Positions 10,493 to 20,448 of a stretch of DNA of 64,000 nucleotides are shown here, one piece after another. The DNA comes from Caldicellulosiruptor acetigenus (GTDB lineage: Bacteria; Bacillota; Thermoanaerobacteria; Caldicellulosiruptorales; Caldicellulosiruptoraceae). The notes below the pieces were generated by a model. That model did no database searches, had not been told where the DNA came from, and worked only from the letters and a program-made list of their open reading frames with translations. A program made the position numbers and the translations under genes. The stretch lies in NCBI RefSeq assembly GCF_026914305.1, contig NZ_CP113866.1, positions 1,863,501-1,927,500 on the forward strand, in the 5' to 3' direction. The stretch's first letter is position 1. Each line of letters begins with the position of its first letter.

Positions 10493-13400
10493 TTACTGAT
10501 TTTCTTCAATAACAATATTTCTGTACTTTGCCATTCCAGTTCCTGCAGGAATTAGCTTACCAATGATGACATTTTCCTTAAGACCAATCAGCGGGTCGAC
10601 CTTCCCTTTTATTGCTGCATCTGTCAATACCCTTGTTGTCTCCTGGAATGATGCAGCAGACAAGAATGACTCAGTAGAGAGTGCTGCTTTTGTTATACCA
10701 AGAAGCACCCTTCTGCCAAGCGCAGGACGTTTTCCTTCTGCTATTGCCTTGTCGTTCTCTTCTTCAAACCTGTGTATCTCTACAATGTCGCCAGGCAAAA
10801 GTTCGGTATCACCAGGGTCTTCTATCTTGACCTTCTTCATCATCTGTCTGATTATTATCTCTATGTGCTTGTCGTTTATGTCAACGCCCTGCATCTTGTA
10901 AACTTTCTGCACTTCTGCTAAAAGATAGCTCTGAACACCTCTTGGCCCTTTTATCCTCAAAAGGTCGTGCGGATTTATCGAACCTTCTGTCAGTTCATCT
11001 CCTGCCTGAACATAATCGCCATCGTTCACCTTCAATCTTGCTCCATACGGTATCTCATACGTTCTCTCTTCACCATTGTCATTCCTGACTGTTATTGTCC
11101 TCTTTTTGTCTTCTTTTATTGAAACATACCCTTCTATTTCAGAAATCACTGCGACTCCTTTTGGTTTTCTTGCCTCGAACAGCTCCTCAACCCTTGGAAG
11201 ACCTTGCGTAATGTCCTGCCCAGCAATACCACCTGTGTGGAATGTTCTCATTGTAAGCTGAGTACCCGGCTCACCTATAGCCTGTGCTGCGATTATACCA
11301 ACTGCTTCACCAACATTTACCGGCTGACCTGTGCCAAGGTCAAGTCCATAACATTTTGTACAAACACCGTACCTTGTCTTGCACTCTAAAACTGACCTTA
11401 CATATACCCTGTTGATTCCTGCATCAATTATCTTCTTAGCTACTTCTTCTGTAATGAGCTCATTTTTCTTTACTATTACCTCACCTGTTTTTTCATCAAC
11501 AATATCAGAAGCCGCATATCTTCCAATAATCCTCTCTTCAAGTGTTTCAATTACCTCTGTGCCATCTCTTATCTCTTCAACCCATATACCTTTGTCTGTT
11601 CCACAGTCCTCTTCCCTTACAATTATATCCTGTGCAACGTCGACAAGCCTTCTTGTCAAATACCCTGAGTCTGCTGTTCGCAGTGCTGTGTCCGCAAGCC
11701 CTTTTCGTGCACCGTGTGTTGAGATGAAAAACTCTATAACATTGAGTCCTTCTCTGAAGTTTGACTTAATCGGCATCTCTATTGTCTTACCAGACGGATT
11801 CGCCATGAGTCCTCGCATACCAGCAAGCTGTGATATCTGATTTTTGGAACCTCTTGCACCCGAGTTTGCCATCATGAATATTGGATTGAACTCATCAAGG
11901 CTCTGGATAAGTTCTTCAGTAAGCTTGTCTTTTGTCTGGTTCCATATAGAGATTACCTGTTCATATCTTTCTTCGTCAGAAATCAAACCATGTCTGTATA
12001 GTTTTTCAATGTTCTCAACCTTTTGTTCAGCCTCTGCTATGAGCTTTTGCTTGACTTCTGGAATTACCATGTCCGAAACTGAGATGGTAATTGCTCCTCT
12101 TGTTGAAAATTTAAATCCAAGTTCTTTTATCTCGTCCAGTATCTCTGCTGTTCGGGTATTTCCATAAACCTTTATACACCTGTCAATGATTTTTCCAAGC
12201 ATCTTTTTGTCAACAAGTGTGTCAATTTCATACTTGAGAAGATTTTCTCTCCTGCTTCTATCAACAAAACCAAGGTCCTGCGGTATTACCTGATTTAATA
12301 TGATTTTGCCAACTGTTGTCTCAACAAGTCCAGAGATAACTTCTCCATTTACTTGTGCTGTCCTTTTAACCTTTATTCTTGCATGAAGACCAACAACCTT
12401 GTGCTCATATGCCAAAAGTGCTTCTTCTTCTGATGAGAATATCATCCCCTCACCCTTGTCACCTTTCTTTTCAAGAGTGAGGTAGTAAATTCCTAAAACC
12501 ATATCCTGGGTCGGAACTACAATTGGTTTACCGTCTGCCGGCTTTAACAGGTTGTTGGCAGATAACATCAAAAACCTTGCCTCAGCCTGAGCCTCGGCAG
12601 AAAGTGGAACGTGTACTGCCATCTGGTCGCCGTCAAAGTCAGCATTGTACGCTGTACAAACAAGTGGATGAAGTCTTATAGCCCTTCCTTCGACAAGTAC
12701 CGGTTCAAAAGCCTGAATACCAAGCCTGTGCAAAGTGGGTGCTCGGTTTAGCAGCACTGGATGGTCTTTTATTACTTCTTCTAATATATCCCACACTTCA
12801 CTTCTCTGTCTTTCAACTGCTTTTTTTGCATTTTTTATGTTGTTGCAAATTCCTTTTTCAACCAGTTTTTTCATGACAAATGGTTTGAAAAGCTCTAAAG
12901 CCATCTCTTTCGGAAGACCGCATTGGTAAATCTTAAGCTCAGGCCCTACAACTATAACAGAACGTCCTGAATAGTCAACTCTTTTCCCCAAAAGATTCTG
13001 TCTGAACCTTCCCTGCTTTCCTTTGAGCATATCAGATAGTGATTTTAGCGGTCTGTTACCAGGACCTGTTACTGGTCTTCCTCTTCTTCCATTGTCTATA
13101 AGAGCATCAACAGCTTCCTGAAGCATTCTCTTTTCGTTTCTGATAATTATATCCGGTGCACCTAAATCCATTAGTTTTTTGAGCCTGTTGTTTCTGTTTA
13201 TCACTCTTCTGTAAAGGTCATTTAGGTCAGATGTTGCAAACCTTCCGCCATCAAGCTGGACCATGGGGCGAAGTTCAGGTGGGATGACAGGTATAACATC
13301 AAGTATCATCCATTCAGGACGGTTGCCAGACTTTCTAAAAGCTTCAACAACCTCAAGTCTTTTGATTATCTTTAATTTTTTCTGGCCTGTTGCAGTCTCA

Positions 13401-13984
13401 AGTTCTTGCCTGAGCTCTTGCGCCAGTTTGTCAAGGTCAATCTCTTTCAAAAGCTCTTTGATTGCCTCTGCTCCCATCCCTGCCTTAAACCTGTCGCCAT
13501 ATTTTTCTTTTAGTTCCCTGTACTCTTTCTCTGAGAGAATTTGTTTCTTTTCCAAATTTGGTACATCGCCCGGGTCAATTACCACATATGCAGCAAAGTA
13601 CAAAACCTTTTCTAAATTTCGCGGTGTCATGTCCAAAATCAAACCCATCCTGCTTGGGACACCTTTGAAATACCAGATGTGAGAGACAGGGGCAGCAAGT
13701 TCAATGTGCCCCATTCTCTCACGTCTTACCTTTGCTTTTGTCACTTCAACACCGCACTTGTCACAAACAACACCTTTATATTTGACCTTTTTATACTTTC
13801 CGCAGTGGCATTCCCAGTCCTTTGTTGGACCAAAAATCTTTTCACAGAAAAGTCCATCTTTTTCAGGCTTGAGTGTTCTATAGTTTATGGTCTCGGGTTT
13901 TTTAACCTCACCGCGTGACCATTCTCTTATCTTCTCAGGAGAAGCAAGACTGATTTTAATAGCATCGAAATTGAACAAGTCCAT
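10493..13984 (-). CDS. rpoC: DNA-directed RNA polymerase subunit beta'
   Basis: About 1163 residues. It has the N-terminal zinc-binding cluster [20 protein letters not shown], the active-site metal motif NADFDGDQM, the second zinc site [13 protein letters not shown], and the trigger-loop region with MRTFHTGG. It forms the catalytic core of RNA polymerase with RpoB. The frame is open to an ATG at 14020 inside the end of rpoB. The ATG at 13984 ([12 protein letters not shown]) follows AAGGTGGG and gives the usual family N-terminus, so I chose it. Length and domain order are normal for Firmicutes, without the large insertions seen in Gram-negatives. Confidence 0.98.
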   Translation of the reverse strand: MDLFNFDAIKISLASPEKIREWSRGEVKKPETINYRTLKPEKDGLFCEKIFGPTKDWECHCGKYKKVKYKGVVCDKCGVEVTKAKVRRERMGHIELAAPVSHIWYFKGVPSRMGLILDMTPRNLEKVLYFAAYVVIDPGDVPNLEKKQILSEKEYRELKEKYGDRFKAGMGAEAIKELLKEIDLDKLAQELRQELETATGQKKLKIIKRLEVVEAFRKSGNRPEWMILDVIPVIPPELRPMVQLDGGRFATSDLNDLYRRVINRNNRLKKLMDLGAPDIIIRNEKRMLQEAVDALIDNGRRGRPVTGPGNRPLKSLSDMLKGKQGRFRQNLLGKRVDYSGRSVIVVGPELKIYQCGLPKEMALELFKPFVMKKLVEKGICNNIKNAKKAVERQRSEVWDILEEVIKDHPVLLNRAPTLHRLGIQAFEPVLVEGRAIRLHPLVCTAYNADFDGDQMAVHVPLSAEAQAEARFLMLSANNLLKPADGKPIVVPTQDMVLGIYYLTLEKKGDKGEGMIFSSEEEALLAYEHKVVGLHARIKVKRTAQVNGEVISGLVETTVGKIILNQVIPQDLGFVDRSRRENLLKYEIDTLVDKKMLGKIIDRCIKVYGNTRTAEILDEIKELGFKFSTRGAITISVSDMVIPEVKQKLIAEAEQKVENIEKLYRHGLISDEERYEQVISIWNQTKDKLTEELIQSLDEFNPIFMMANSGARGSKNQISQLAGMRGLMANPSGKTIEMPIKSNFREGLNVIEFFISTHGARKGLADTALRTADSGYLTRRLVDVAQDIIVREEDCGTDKGIWVEEIRDGTEVIETLEERIIGRYAASDIVDEKTGEVIVKKNELITEEVAKKIIDAGINRVYVRSVLECKTRYGVCTKCYGLDLGTGQPVNVGEAVGIIAAQAIGEPGTQLTMRTFHTGGIAGQDITQGLPRVEELFEARKPKGVAVISEIEGYVSIKEDKKRTITVRNDNGEERTYEIPYGARLKVNDGDYVQAGDELTEGSINPHDLLRIKGPRGVQSYLLAEVQKVYKMQGVDINDKHIEIIIRQMMKKVKIEDPGDTELLPGDIVEIHRFEEENDKAIAEGKRPALGRRVLLGITKAALSTESFLSAASFQETTRVLTDAAIKGKVDPLIGLKENVIIGKLIPAGTGMAKYRNIVIEENQ

Positions 13985-14012
13985 CGGTCTTAACACCCAC
14001 CTTTTTGAGGTT

Positions 14013-17000
14013 TTACTCATCTATATCATCATCAGCATCCTGGTCGTCTTCTTGTGTTGCATTCATCAAATCCTCATAAAACTTCTCCTTGTCATCTTGA
14101 ATATCTTTGTCATCTTCTATTTCATCGCCGCCTATCTCAAAAGCTCCAAGCCCTTGTGGCTGCTCATCCTCATCGACAGATTCTTTGAGCTCAATCTCCT
14201 TGTTGTCCTCAGACAAGAGCTTTACATCCAGACACAGGCTCTGAAGCTCTTTTACAAGCACCTTGAAAGATTCGGGAATTCCTGGTTCTGGAATATTTTC
14301 TCCTTTTACTATCGCTTCATATGTCTTGACTCTTCCTGTTACATCGTCAGATTTTACAGTCAAAAGCTCTTGCAGCGTATATGCAGCACCGTACGCTTCA
14401 AGCGCCCAAACCTCCATCTCACCAAATCGCTGACCACCGAACTGAGCTTTACCACCAAGAGGCTGCTGTGTAACCAGCGAATACGGTCCTGTGGAACGTG
14501 CATGAATTTTATCGTCAACAAGGTGCACAAGTTTTAGCATGTACATGTAACCAACAGTTACTTCATTGTCAAATGGTTCACCTGTTCTGCCATCATACAA
14601 GATTGTCTTACCTGTAGGATTTAAACCTGCAAGTTTTAATGCCTCTTCGATATCTTCCTCTTTTGCACCGTCAAAAACAGGTGTTGCAACCTTCCATCCA
14701 AGCGCTTTTGCCGCATACCCAAGGTGAGTCTCCAAAATCTGACCAATGTTCATACGCGATGGCACGCCAAGCGGATTTAGAACTATGTCAACAGGTGTGC
14801 CGTCAGGTAAAAATGGCATATCCTCAACAGGCAAAATCCTTGAGATAACACCTTTGTTCCCATGGCGGCCTGCCATCTTGTCACCAACTGATATCTTCCT
14901 TTTCTGAGCAACATACACCCTCACAAGCTGGTTTACACCCGGTGGAAGCTCATCTCCCTTGTCGCGAGAGAATACCTTTACATCTACAACAATTCCACCT
15001 TCACCGTGCGGTACCCTCAAGGACGTGTCTCTTGTCTCTCTTGCCTTTTCACCAAATATAGCTCTCAAAAGTCTTTCTTCAGCTGTAAGCTCGGTCTCAC
15101 CCTTTGGAGTAACCTTGCCAACAAGAATGTCACCGCTTTTTACCTCTGCACCGATTCTGATAATTCCTCTTTCATCCAAATCCTTTATTGCATCTTCGCC
15201 AACATTTGGAATATCTCTTGTTATTTCTTCAGGTCCAAGCTTTGTATCTCTTGCCTCACACTCATATTCTTCTATGTGAATAGAGGTATAAACATCCTCT
15301 TTTACAAGCCTTTCTGAAATCAAGATAGCGTCCTCATAGTTATAACCTTCCCATGGCATGAAAGCAACCAGGACGTTTTTACCAAGCGCAAGTTCACCAT
15401 GGTCGGTGGACGGTCCGTCTGCTATAACCTCTCCAGCTTTGACCTCTTGTCCTTTTCTCACAATTGGTCTTTGGTTAAAACATGTCCCCTGGTTAGTCCT
15501 CTTGAATTTCAAAAGATGATATACATCCTTTGTTCCATCATTATTTCTGATAACAATCTCATCAGCAGATACCTTTTCAACAACACCATCTTTTTTGGCA
15601 AGAATGCACACACCAGAGTCAACCGCAGCCCTGTATTCAACACCCGTTCCAATTATTGGTGCTTCAGTTTTCAAAAGCGGCACTGCCTGGCGCTGCATGT
15701 TAGAACCCATGAGCGCTCTGTTTGCGTCGTCGTTTTCCAAGAACGGAATGAGTGATGTTGAAACTGAAACAATCTGTTTAGGTGATATATCTATAAGGTC
15801 AACCTCGTGCTTGTCAACCTCTATGATTTCCTCACCAAACCTTACTGTAACCCTCTGGTTTATAAATCTTCCTTCTTCGTCAACAGGTTCTGTTGCCTGA
15901 GCAATCTTGTATGTGTCTTCCTCATCAGCTGTGAGATACACAACCTCGTCTGTAACCCTTGCTTCTTTCTTGTCAACCTTTCTGTAAGGTGTTTCTAAAA
16001 ATCCGTACTCGTTGACCCTTGCATATGTTGCCAAAGAGGTTATAAGACCAATGTTTGGACCTTCTGGGGTCTCGATAGGACACATTCTTCCATAATGAGA
16101 ATGATGCACATCTCTTACCTCAAACCCTGCTCTGTCCCTGGAAAGTCCACCAGGTCCCAAAGCTGAAAGTCTTCTTTTGTTTGTAAGTGCTGCCAGCGGG
16201 TTTACCTGGTCCATAAACTGTGATAGCGGGCTTGAACCAAAAAACTCCTTGATTGCTGCTGTAACAGGTCTTATGTTTATCAGTGTCTGAGGAGTTACAG
16301 TGTCAATATCGTGTATGTTCATTCTCTCGCGAATAACTCTTTCCATTCGTGCAAGACCAATTCTGAACTGGTTCTGCAAAAGTTCTCCTACTGCTCTTAC
16401 CCTTCTGTTGCCCAAATGGTCAATGTCATCAGTTGTTCCGATACCATATTTGAGACCCAAGAAATAGCTTGTTGCTGCATATATGTCATCTATTGTAAGA
16501 CAGTAAGGAACAAGCTCTCTTTCTTTTTCTTTTATAAGTCTTTTAATCTCAGAAACATCATTTGTTATCTTAAGAATATCATCTAAAACAGGCTTGTAAA
16601 CAAGCTCTTTTATGTTAAGGTCAGATACATCAAATTCTACGTATCTGTCAAGTTTTACTGTATTGTTCCCCACAACCTTAAATGGTCTCTCTTCATCTGC
16701 ATATACCCATACCTCGTTGATACCTGCATCCTGAATGTTTAATGCAATCTCTCTTGTAATTACCTCTCCTTCTTTGACCAATATTTCTCCAGTCATCGGG
16801 TCAACTACATCCTGGGCAGCTCTTTTGTTGAAAATCCTCTTCCACAGCGACAATTTTTTATTGAATTTATATCTTCCTACTTTTGCTAAATCATACCTTC
16901 TCGGGTCAAAGAACATATTGTAAAGAAGACTTCGAGCATTTTCAACGTTTGGAGGCTCACCAGGTCTTAGTCTTCTGTAAACCTCTAAAAGTGCATTCTC

Positions 17001-17705
17001 AACTGGATTGCCAAGCTCACCTTTATTGGCTTCTTTCTCAAGCGAAGCTTTCAGTCTCTCATCCTCGCCAAACTTTTCAAATATCAGCTGTTGATTGTAA
17101 AGCCCAAACGCCTTTAACAGGGTTGTGAGAGAAACCTTCCTTGTCCTGTCAAGTCTGACAGACAAAAGCTCGCTTGCATCAGTTTCGAATTCAAGCCATG
17201 CACCTCTGTTTGGAATGAGAGTTCCTGAAAATATTTTTCTTCCTTGCTTATCAATGGAAGATGCAAAGTAACACCCAGGTGAACGGATGAGCTGGCTTAC
17301 AATTACTCTTTCCGCACCATTGATGATAAATGTTCCGGTTTCGGTCATAATTGGGAATTCGCCCATATAAATGTCCTGTTCTTTTATCTCGCCTGTTTCT
17401 TTGTTTATAAGTCTGACCTTTACTTTTAGAGGTCTTGCATATGTTGCGTCTCTTTCTTTGCACTCCTGCTCTGAATACTTAGGTGGCCCGTCAAAATAAT
17501 AGTCTACAAACTCCAAAAGTAAGGTTTCACTGTAGTCTTTAATAGGAGATATCTCTCTTAAGACCTCTCTAAGCCCTTCATCCAAGAACCATTGAAATGA
17601 CTTTTTCTGGATTTCCAAAAGATATGGCAAATCCAGAACTTCCTTAACCTTACCATAACTCATTCTTTGAACTTTGCCATATTGCACAGGACGAGGTAGT
17701 GCCAA
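14013..17705 (-). CDS. rpoB: DNA-directed RNA polymerase subunit beta
   Basis: A 1230-residue beta subunit. It contains the rifampicin-pocket region ([30 protein letters not shown]), [13 protein letters not shown] and the C-terminal clamp segment [24 protein letters not shown]. It ends in an acidic tail rich in Asp and Glu of about 30 residues. Translation starts at a TTG (17705) behind AAGAGGTG. The stop lies next to the start of rpoC. Unlike Bacillus, the gene is not preceded by rplL here. The nearest upstream gene is cheB, separated by a terminator and a dedicated promoter. Confidence 0.98.
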   Translation of the reverse strand: MALPRPVQYGKVQRMSYGKVKEVLDLPYLLEIQKKSFQWFLDEGLREVLREISPIKDYSETLLLEFVDYYFDGPPKYSEQECKERDATYARPLKVKVRLINKETGEIKEQDIYMGEFPIMTETGTFIINGAERVIVSQLIRSPGCYFASSIDKQGRKIFSGTLIPNRGAWLEFETDASELLSVRLDRTRKVSLTTLLKAFGLYNQQLIFEKFGEDERLKASLEKEANKGELGNPVENALLEVYRRLRPGEPPNVENARSLLYNMFFDPRRYDLAKVGRYKFNKKLSLWKRIFNKRAAQDVVDPMTGEILVKEGEVITREIALNIQDAGINEVWVYADEERPFKVVGNNTVKLDRYVEFDVSDLNIKELVYKPVLDDILKITNDVSEIKRLIKEKERELVPYCLTIDDIYAATSYFLGLKYGIGTTDDIDHLGNRRVRAVGELLQNQFRIGLARMERVIRERMNIHDIDTVTPQTLINIRPVTAAIKEFFGSSPLSQFMDQVNPLAALTNKRRLSALGPGGLSRDRAGFEVRDVHHSHYGRMCPIETPEGPNIGLITSLATYARVNEYGFLETPYRKVDKKEARVTDEVVYLTADEEDTYKIAQATEPVDEEGRFINQRVTVRFGEEIIEVDKHEVDLIDISPKQIVSVSTSLIPFLENDDANRALMGSNMQRQAVPLLKTEAPIIGTGVEYRAAVDSGVCILAKKDGVVEKVSADEIVIRNNDGTKDVYHLLKFKRTNQGTCFNQRPIVRKGQEVKAGEVIADGPSTDHGELALGKNVLVAFMPWEGYNYEDAILISERLVKEDVYTSIHIEEYECEARDTKLGPEEITRDIPNVGEDAIKDLDERGIIRIGAEVKSGDILVGKVTPKGETELTAEERLLRAIFGEKARETRDTSLRVPHGEGGIVVDVKVFSRDKGDELPPGVNQLVRVYVAQKRKISVGDKMAGRHGNKGVISRILPVEDMPFLPDGTPVDIVLNPLGVPSRMNIGQILETHLGYAAKALGWKVATPVFDGAKEEDIEEALKLAGLNPTGKTILYDGRTGEPFDNEVTVGYMYMLKLVHLVDDKIHARSTGPYSLVTQQPLGGKAQFGGQRFGEMEVWALEAYGAAYTLQELLTVKSDDVTGRVKTYEAIVKGENIPEPGIPESFKVLVKELQSLCLDVKLLSEDNKEIELKESVDEDEQPQGLGAFEIGGDEIEDDKDIQDDKEKFYEDLMNATQEDDQDADDDIDE

Positions 17706-17850
17706 CTATATCACCTCTTAAAAAATTTCCTTATCTTTATTATTATTTCCTTAAAAATACAATCTATTCTTGAAAGCCTCACGATATCTCAGCTTTTATT
17801 GGAATAGTCCAAGTTGAAAGGAAGTTATACCCATATTAACGCATTTTGTT

Positions 17851-17879
17851 ATTATAACATAAGCACTTTTTTGTGTCAA
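17851..17879 (-). promoter_or_regulatory. Perfect-consensus promoter of rpoBC with long leader
   Basis: Minus-strand TTGACA (17879-17874), a 17-base spacer and TATAAT (17856-17851) match the sigma-A consensus exactly. The transcript should start near 17844, leaving a leader of about 139 bases before the rpoB TTG. I saw no clear terminator or binding-protein motif in that leader. The 285-base gap 17706-17990 holds this leader, the promoter and the cheB terminator. Confidence 0.85.
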
Positions 17880-17910
17880 TGAAGTGAATAAAATTTTTTG
17901 CCCAAGCTTT

Positions 17911-17957
17911 AAAAAATAAAGATGACCACTTACTTAATAGCTTTTTCAGTGGTCATC
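17911..17957 (-). terminator. Terminator after cheB
   Basis: GATGACCACT (17921-17930) and AGTGGTCATC (17948-17957) form a perfect 10-bp stem, followed on the minus strand by TTTATTTTTT. It ends the cheB transcript and isolates the rpoB promoter. Confidence 0.9.
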
Positions 17958-17990
17958 TCTTTTTGAGTGTTGTCAATCTTTATTAAACCC

Positions 17991-19031
17991 TCATACTCTA
18001 TTTAAAAGCTCAACAATCTGGTCAGGGCTTAAAACAAGCTCAATTGCTCCCTTTTCAATGGCCGCTTTTGGCATACCAAAAACCACACAACTTTTTTCAT
18101 CCTGTGCAATTGTGAGCGCCCCTTTTTTTCTCATCTCTAAAATCCCGTCGCTCCCATCTGAACCCATCCCTGTCATCACAATTCCAACAGAAGCTCTTCC
18201 GCAGGCTTCTGCTACTGAACTGAAAAGAATGTCTGCCGAAGGTTTGTGGCTTTTTATTTTTTCAAGGTCAAGCACTCTTGTACATAGTTTTCCATTTATC
18301 TCTTCCACCGCTAAATGGTAACCACCTTTCGCAATGTAGATGCAACCACCCTTTATCTCTTCCTTATCAGAAGCTTCTTTTATACATTTTGATGTAATGG
18401 TAGCAAGTCTGTCAGCAAACGGTTTTGTGAAGTTCGGCGGCATGTGCTGAACAACAAGAATAGGAATAGGAAAATCTTTTTTCAAAGACTTAAACATCCT
18501 TTCTAAAACTGGTGGACCACCTGTGGATATACCTATACCGATAACCCTTGCCAACCTTACCCTCTCAACAATGTTCTCTTCCAGTAAAATTTTCCCTTCA
18601 ACAGCAGCTGGAAGTTCATGTACTTTTGACGCATCTTCTTTTTTACTCTCTTCGCACACCGCAGTAAGTTTTTTGATTAGCTCATACTTGAACTCTTCAA
18701 GCTCATCTTCAGAAGAGGGCTTTAGAATATAATCGAAAGCGCCTGCTGACAATGCCTCAAAAGTAGTGTAAGCTCCTGGGCGCGTGTATGCACTTATCAT
18801 CAAAATCTTTGTATCTGTTATCTCTTTTATCTTTTTTATAAGCTCAACACCGTTCATATATGGCATTTCATAGTCAATTGTTATCACATCAAACTTAAAC
18901 TTTCTAACCCTGTCAAGTGCAATGAGAGGAGTTTGAGCAACTGTCACAACAAATTTGCCAGTACTCTCTAAAACCGATTTTATGAGCTGTCTCATAAATG
19001 CCGAATCGTCAACAACCAATACCTTGTACAT
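17991..19031 (-). CDS. cheB: Chemotaxis protein-glutamate methylesterase CheB
   Basis: About 346 residues with an N-terminal response-regulator receiver domain (VLVVDDSAFMR, phospho-acceptor in TIDYEMPYMNG, conserved Lys in ILKPS). A C-terminal methylesterase domain carries the catalytic triad motifs GISTGGP (Ser), QHMPPNF (His) and MTGMGSDGSDG (Asp). It removes methyl groups from chemoreceptors, and may deamidate them, after phosphorylation by CheA. The frame extends to an ATG at 19061, but the ATG at 19031 (MYKVLVVDDS) has the better GGTGATGAG site and the normal N-terminus. No other chemotaxis gene is adjacent, so it is an orphan here. Confidence 0.96.
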   Translation of the reverse strand: MYKVLVVDDSAFMRQLIKSVLESTGKFVVTVAQTPLIALDRVRKFKFDVITIDYEMPYMNGVELIKKIKEITDTKILMISAYTRPGAYTTFEALSAGAFDYILKPSSEDELEEFKYELIKKLTAVCEESKKEDASKVHELPAAVEGKILLEENIVERVRLARVIGIGISTGGPPVLERMFKSLKKDFPIPILVVQHMPPNFTKPFADRLATITSKCIKEASDKEEIKGGCIYIAKGGYHLAVEEINGKLCTRVLDLEKIKSHKPSADILFSSVAEACGRASVGIVMTGMGSDGSDGILEMRKKGALTIAQDEKSCVVFGMPKAAIEKGAIELVLSPDQIVELLNRV

Positions 19032-19104
19032 AAACTCATCACCAATACAATCATTTTTCATTAATATTTATTCCCAAAATTGCTGGTATCAAAACAGAAC
19101 ATAC

Positions 19105-20322
19105 TCAGAAGCTCTGTACAACCTCATCTGTCAAGCCTAAAAATTCGTACAAATGCAGTATGGTAAACCTTTCTCTGATATTCGGTGCACATAAAAATGA
19201 TATCTTAAAAAGATTCTCATCTATACCAATCTCCCAATAATTCATAGGTATTTCAAGTTTTTTGTAAGCATCAATCAGCTCATCATATATACCAATTGTT
19301 TCTTTTATCAACTCATCTATAACTTCTTTCTTTCCAACAAGCCTGTTTATCACATTATATCTAAACTCTTTATCATTTAACTTACTTACTCTTCCAATAT
19401 TTTGTTTTATTATACTTTCAAAAGTTGGTTGAAATCCTCTCTTTATTATATCTTTCCAGGATTCTATATCTACTCTATATTCTTTCCTTTCAAGAATTCT
19501 GGATTTGTCAAGATTTAAAAAGTGCTCATAAAACCTCAGCACATAAAGGGTTGCAAGCCCAACTTTTATCCCATGATAAGTTTTTATTCTGTGATATTCC
19601 CAAAAATGAGAAAGATGGTGTTCACAGCCTGACGCAGGACGCGAAGAGTTAACTCTTGCCATCATAATACCAGAGGTTATTAGACCTTCCAATAAATTCT
19701 TATAAAAGTGGTTTTCGCCCACTGAATTCAGAGTTTTTAGATATGTATCTTTCACAATTTGTAAAACTTCCAAGTCTATCGTCTCATCAAAGATAATGTG
19801 TGAAAGTTGCCAGTCAAGAAGAGCAGTAATCTTGCCCATCAAATCTCCGAATCCTGCTTTTTTTAAAATTTTAGGTGAATTTTCTATCACCTCCATATCC
19901 ACAAAGATAGCCTCTGGCGATGATGCCAAGACTGTTGTTTTTAGGCCATTTATGGTAAGTGCTGCAACAGAAGAGGCAAACCCGTCCATTGAAGGTGCTG
20001 TTGGAAACAAAACAAACGGGACTTTGAACTTGTATGCTGTATACCGTGTTATGTCAGAAATTGTTCCACTTCCTACTCCCACAAATATATCTGCTTGTTC
20101 TATCTCAAACAAAACTTTTCCAAGCGCATACTCATCTGCCACAACATCTGGCTCAAAACATACAATCTTATATTTAATATTGGCCTTTTCAGCTGTTTCT
20201 TTGACTTTATTAGCACACACATCAAAGGTGTTTCTATCGCAAATAATCAGAGAAGATTTGTAACTATTTGCAGCCATGAACTCAGAAAATACCTCATAGG
20301 GTCTTTCCCATACAACTTCCAT
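19105..20322 (-). CDS. sn-glycerol-1-phosphate dehydrogenase (AraM/EgsA type)
   Basis: A 405-residue member of the iron-type alcohol dehydrogenase superfamily. The dinucleotide-binding part contains GVGSGTISDITRYTA and PTAPSMDGFASSVAAL, typical of glycerol-1-phosphate dehydrogenases. Metal-ligand histidines lie in the helical C-terminal half (GCEHHLSHFWEY and TYHGIKVGLAT). The reaction is NAD(P)H-dependent reduction of dihydroxyacetone phosphate to sn-glycerol-1-phosphate. In Bacillus, AraM does this with nickel or zinc and feeds heptaprenylglycerol phosphate synthesis. The C-terminal 80 residues are longer and less conserved. The ATG follows AAAGGAGAG. It sits between thrS and cheB. Substrate is inferred from the family. 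Confidence 0.86.
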   Translation of the reverse strand: MEVVWERPYEVFSEFMAANSYKSSLIICDRNTFDVCANKVKETAEKANIKYKIVCFEPDVVADEYALGKVLFEIEQADIFVGVGSGTISDITRYTAYKFKVPFVLFPTAPSMDGFASSVAALTINGLKTTVLASSPEAIFVDMEVIENSPKILKKAGFGDLMGKITALLDWQLSHIIFDETIDLEVLQIVKDTYLKTLNSVGENHFYKNLLEGLITSGIMMARVNSSRPASGCEHHLSHFWEYHRIKTYHGIKVGLATLYVLRFYEHFLNLDKSRILERKEYRVDIESWKDIIKRGFQPTFESIIKQNIGRVSKLNDKEFRYNVINRLVGKKEVIDELIKETIGIYDELIDAYKKLEIPMNYWEIGIDENLFKISFLCAPNIRERFTILHLYEFLGLTDEVVQSF

Positions 20323-20374
20323 TTTGGTCTCTCCTTTTTTGGGAATTCATTTGATCTCCTAAGAATAAAGAATT

Positions 20375-20440
20375 TAAAAAAAGGCTGCCAAAAACAGCCC
20401 CAAAAATATGGTACATATGCATCTTCCTGGCAGCCTTCTT
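20375..20440 (-). terminator. Terminator after thrS
   Basis: AAGGCTGCCA (20381-20390) pairs with TGGCAGCCTT (20429-20438) across a 38-base loop. On the minus strand the stem is followed by a T-rich run of seven. It starts just past the thrS stop codon. Confidence 0.85.
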
Positions 20441-20448
20441 CATCTTTT

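Noticed and set aside
14013-14020. rpoC start at the ATG overlapping the rpoB stop
   Set aside because: It has no ribosome-binding site; the ATG at 13984 has one and gives the conserved N-terminus.
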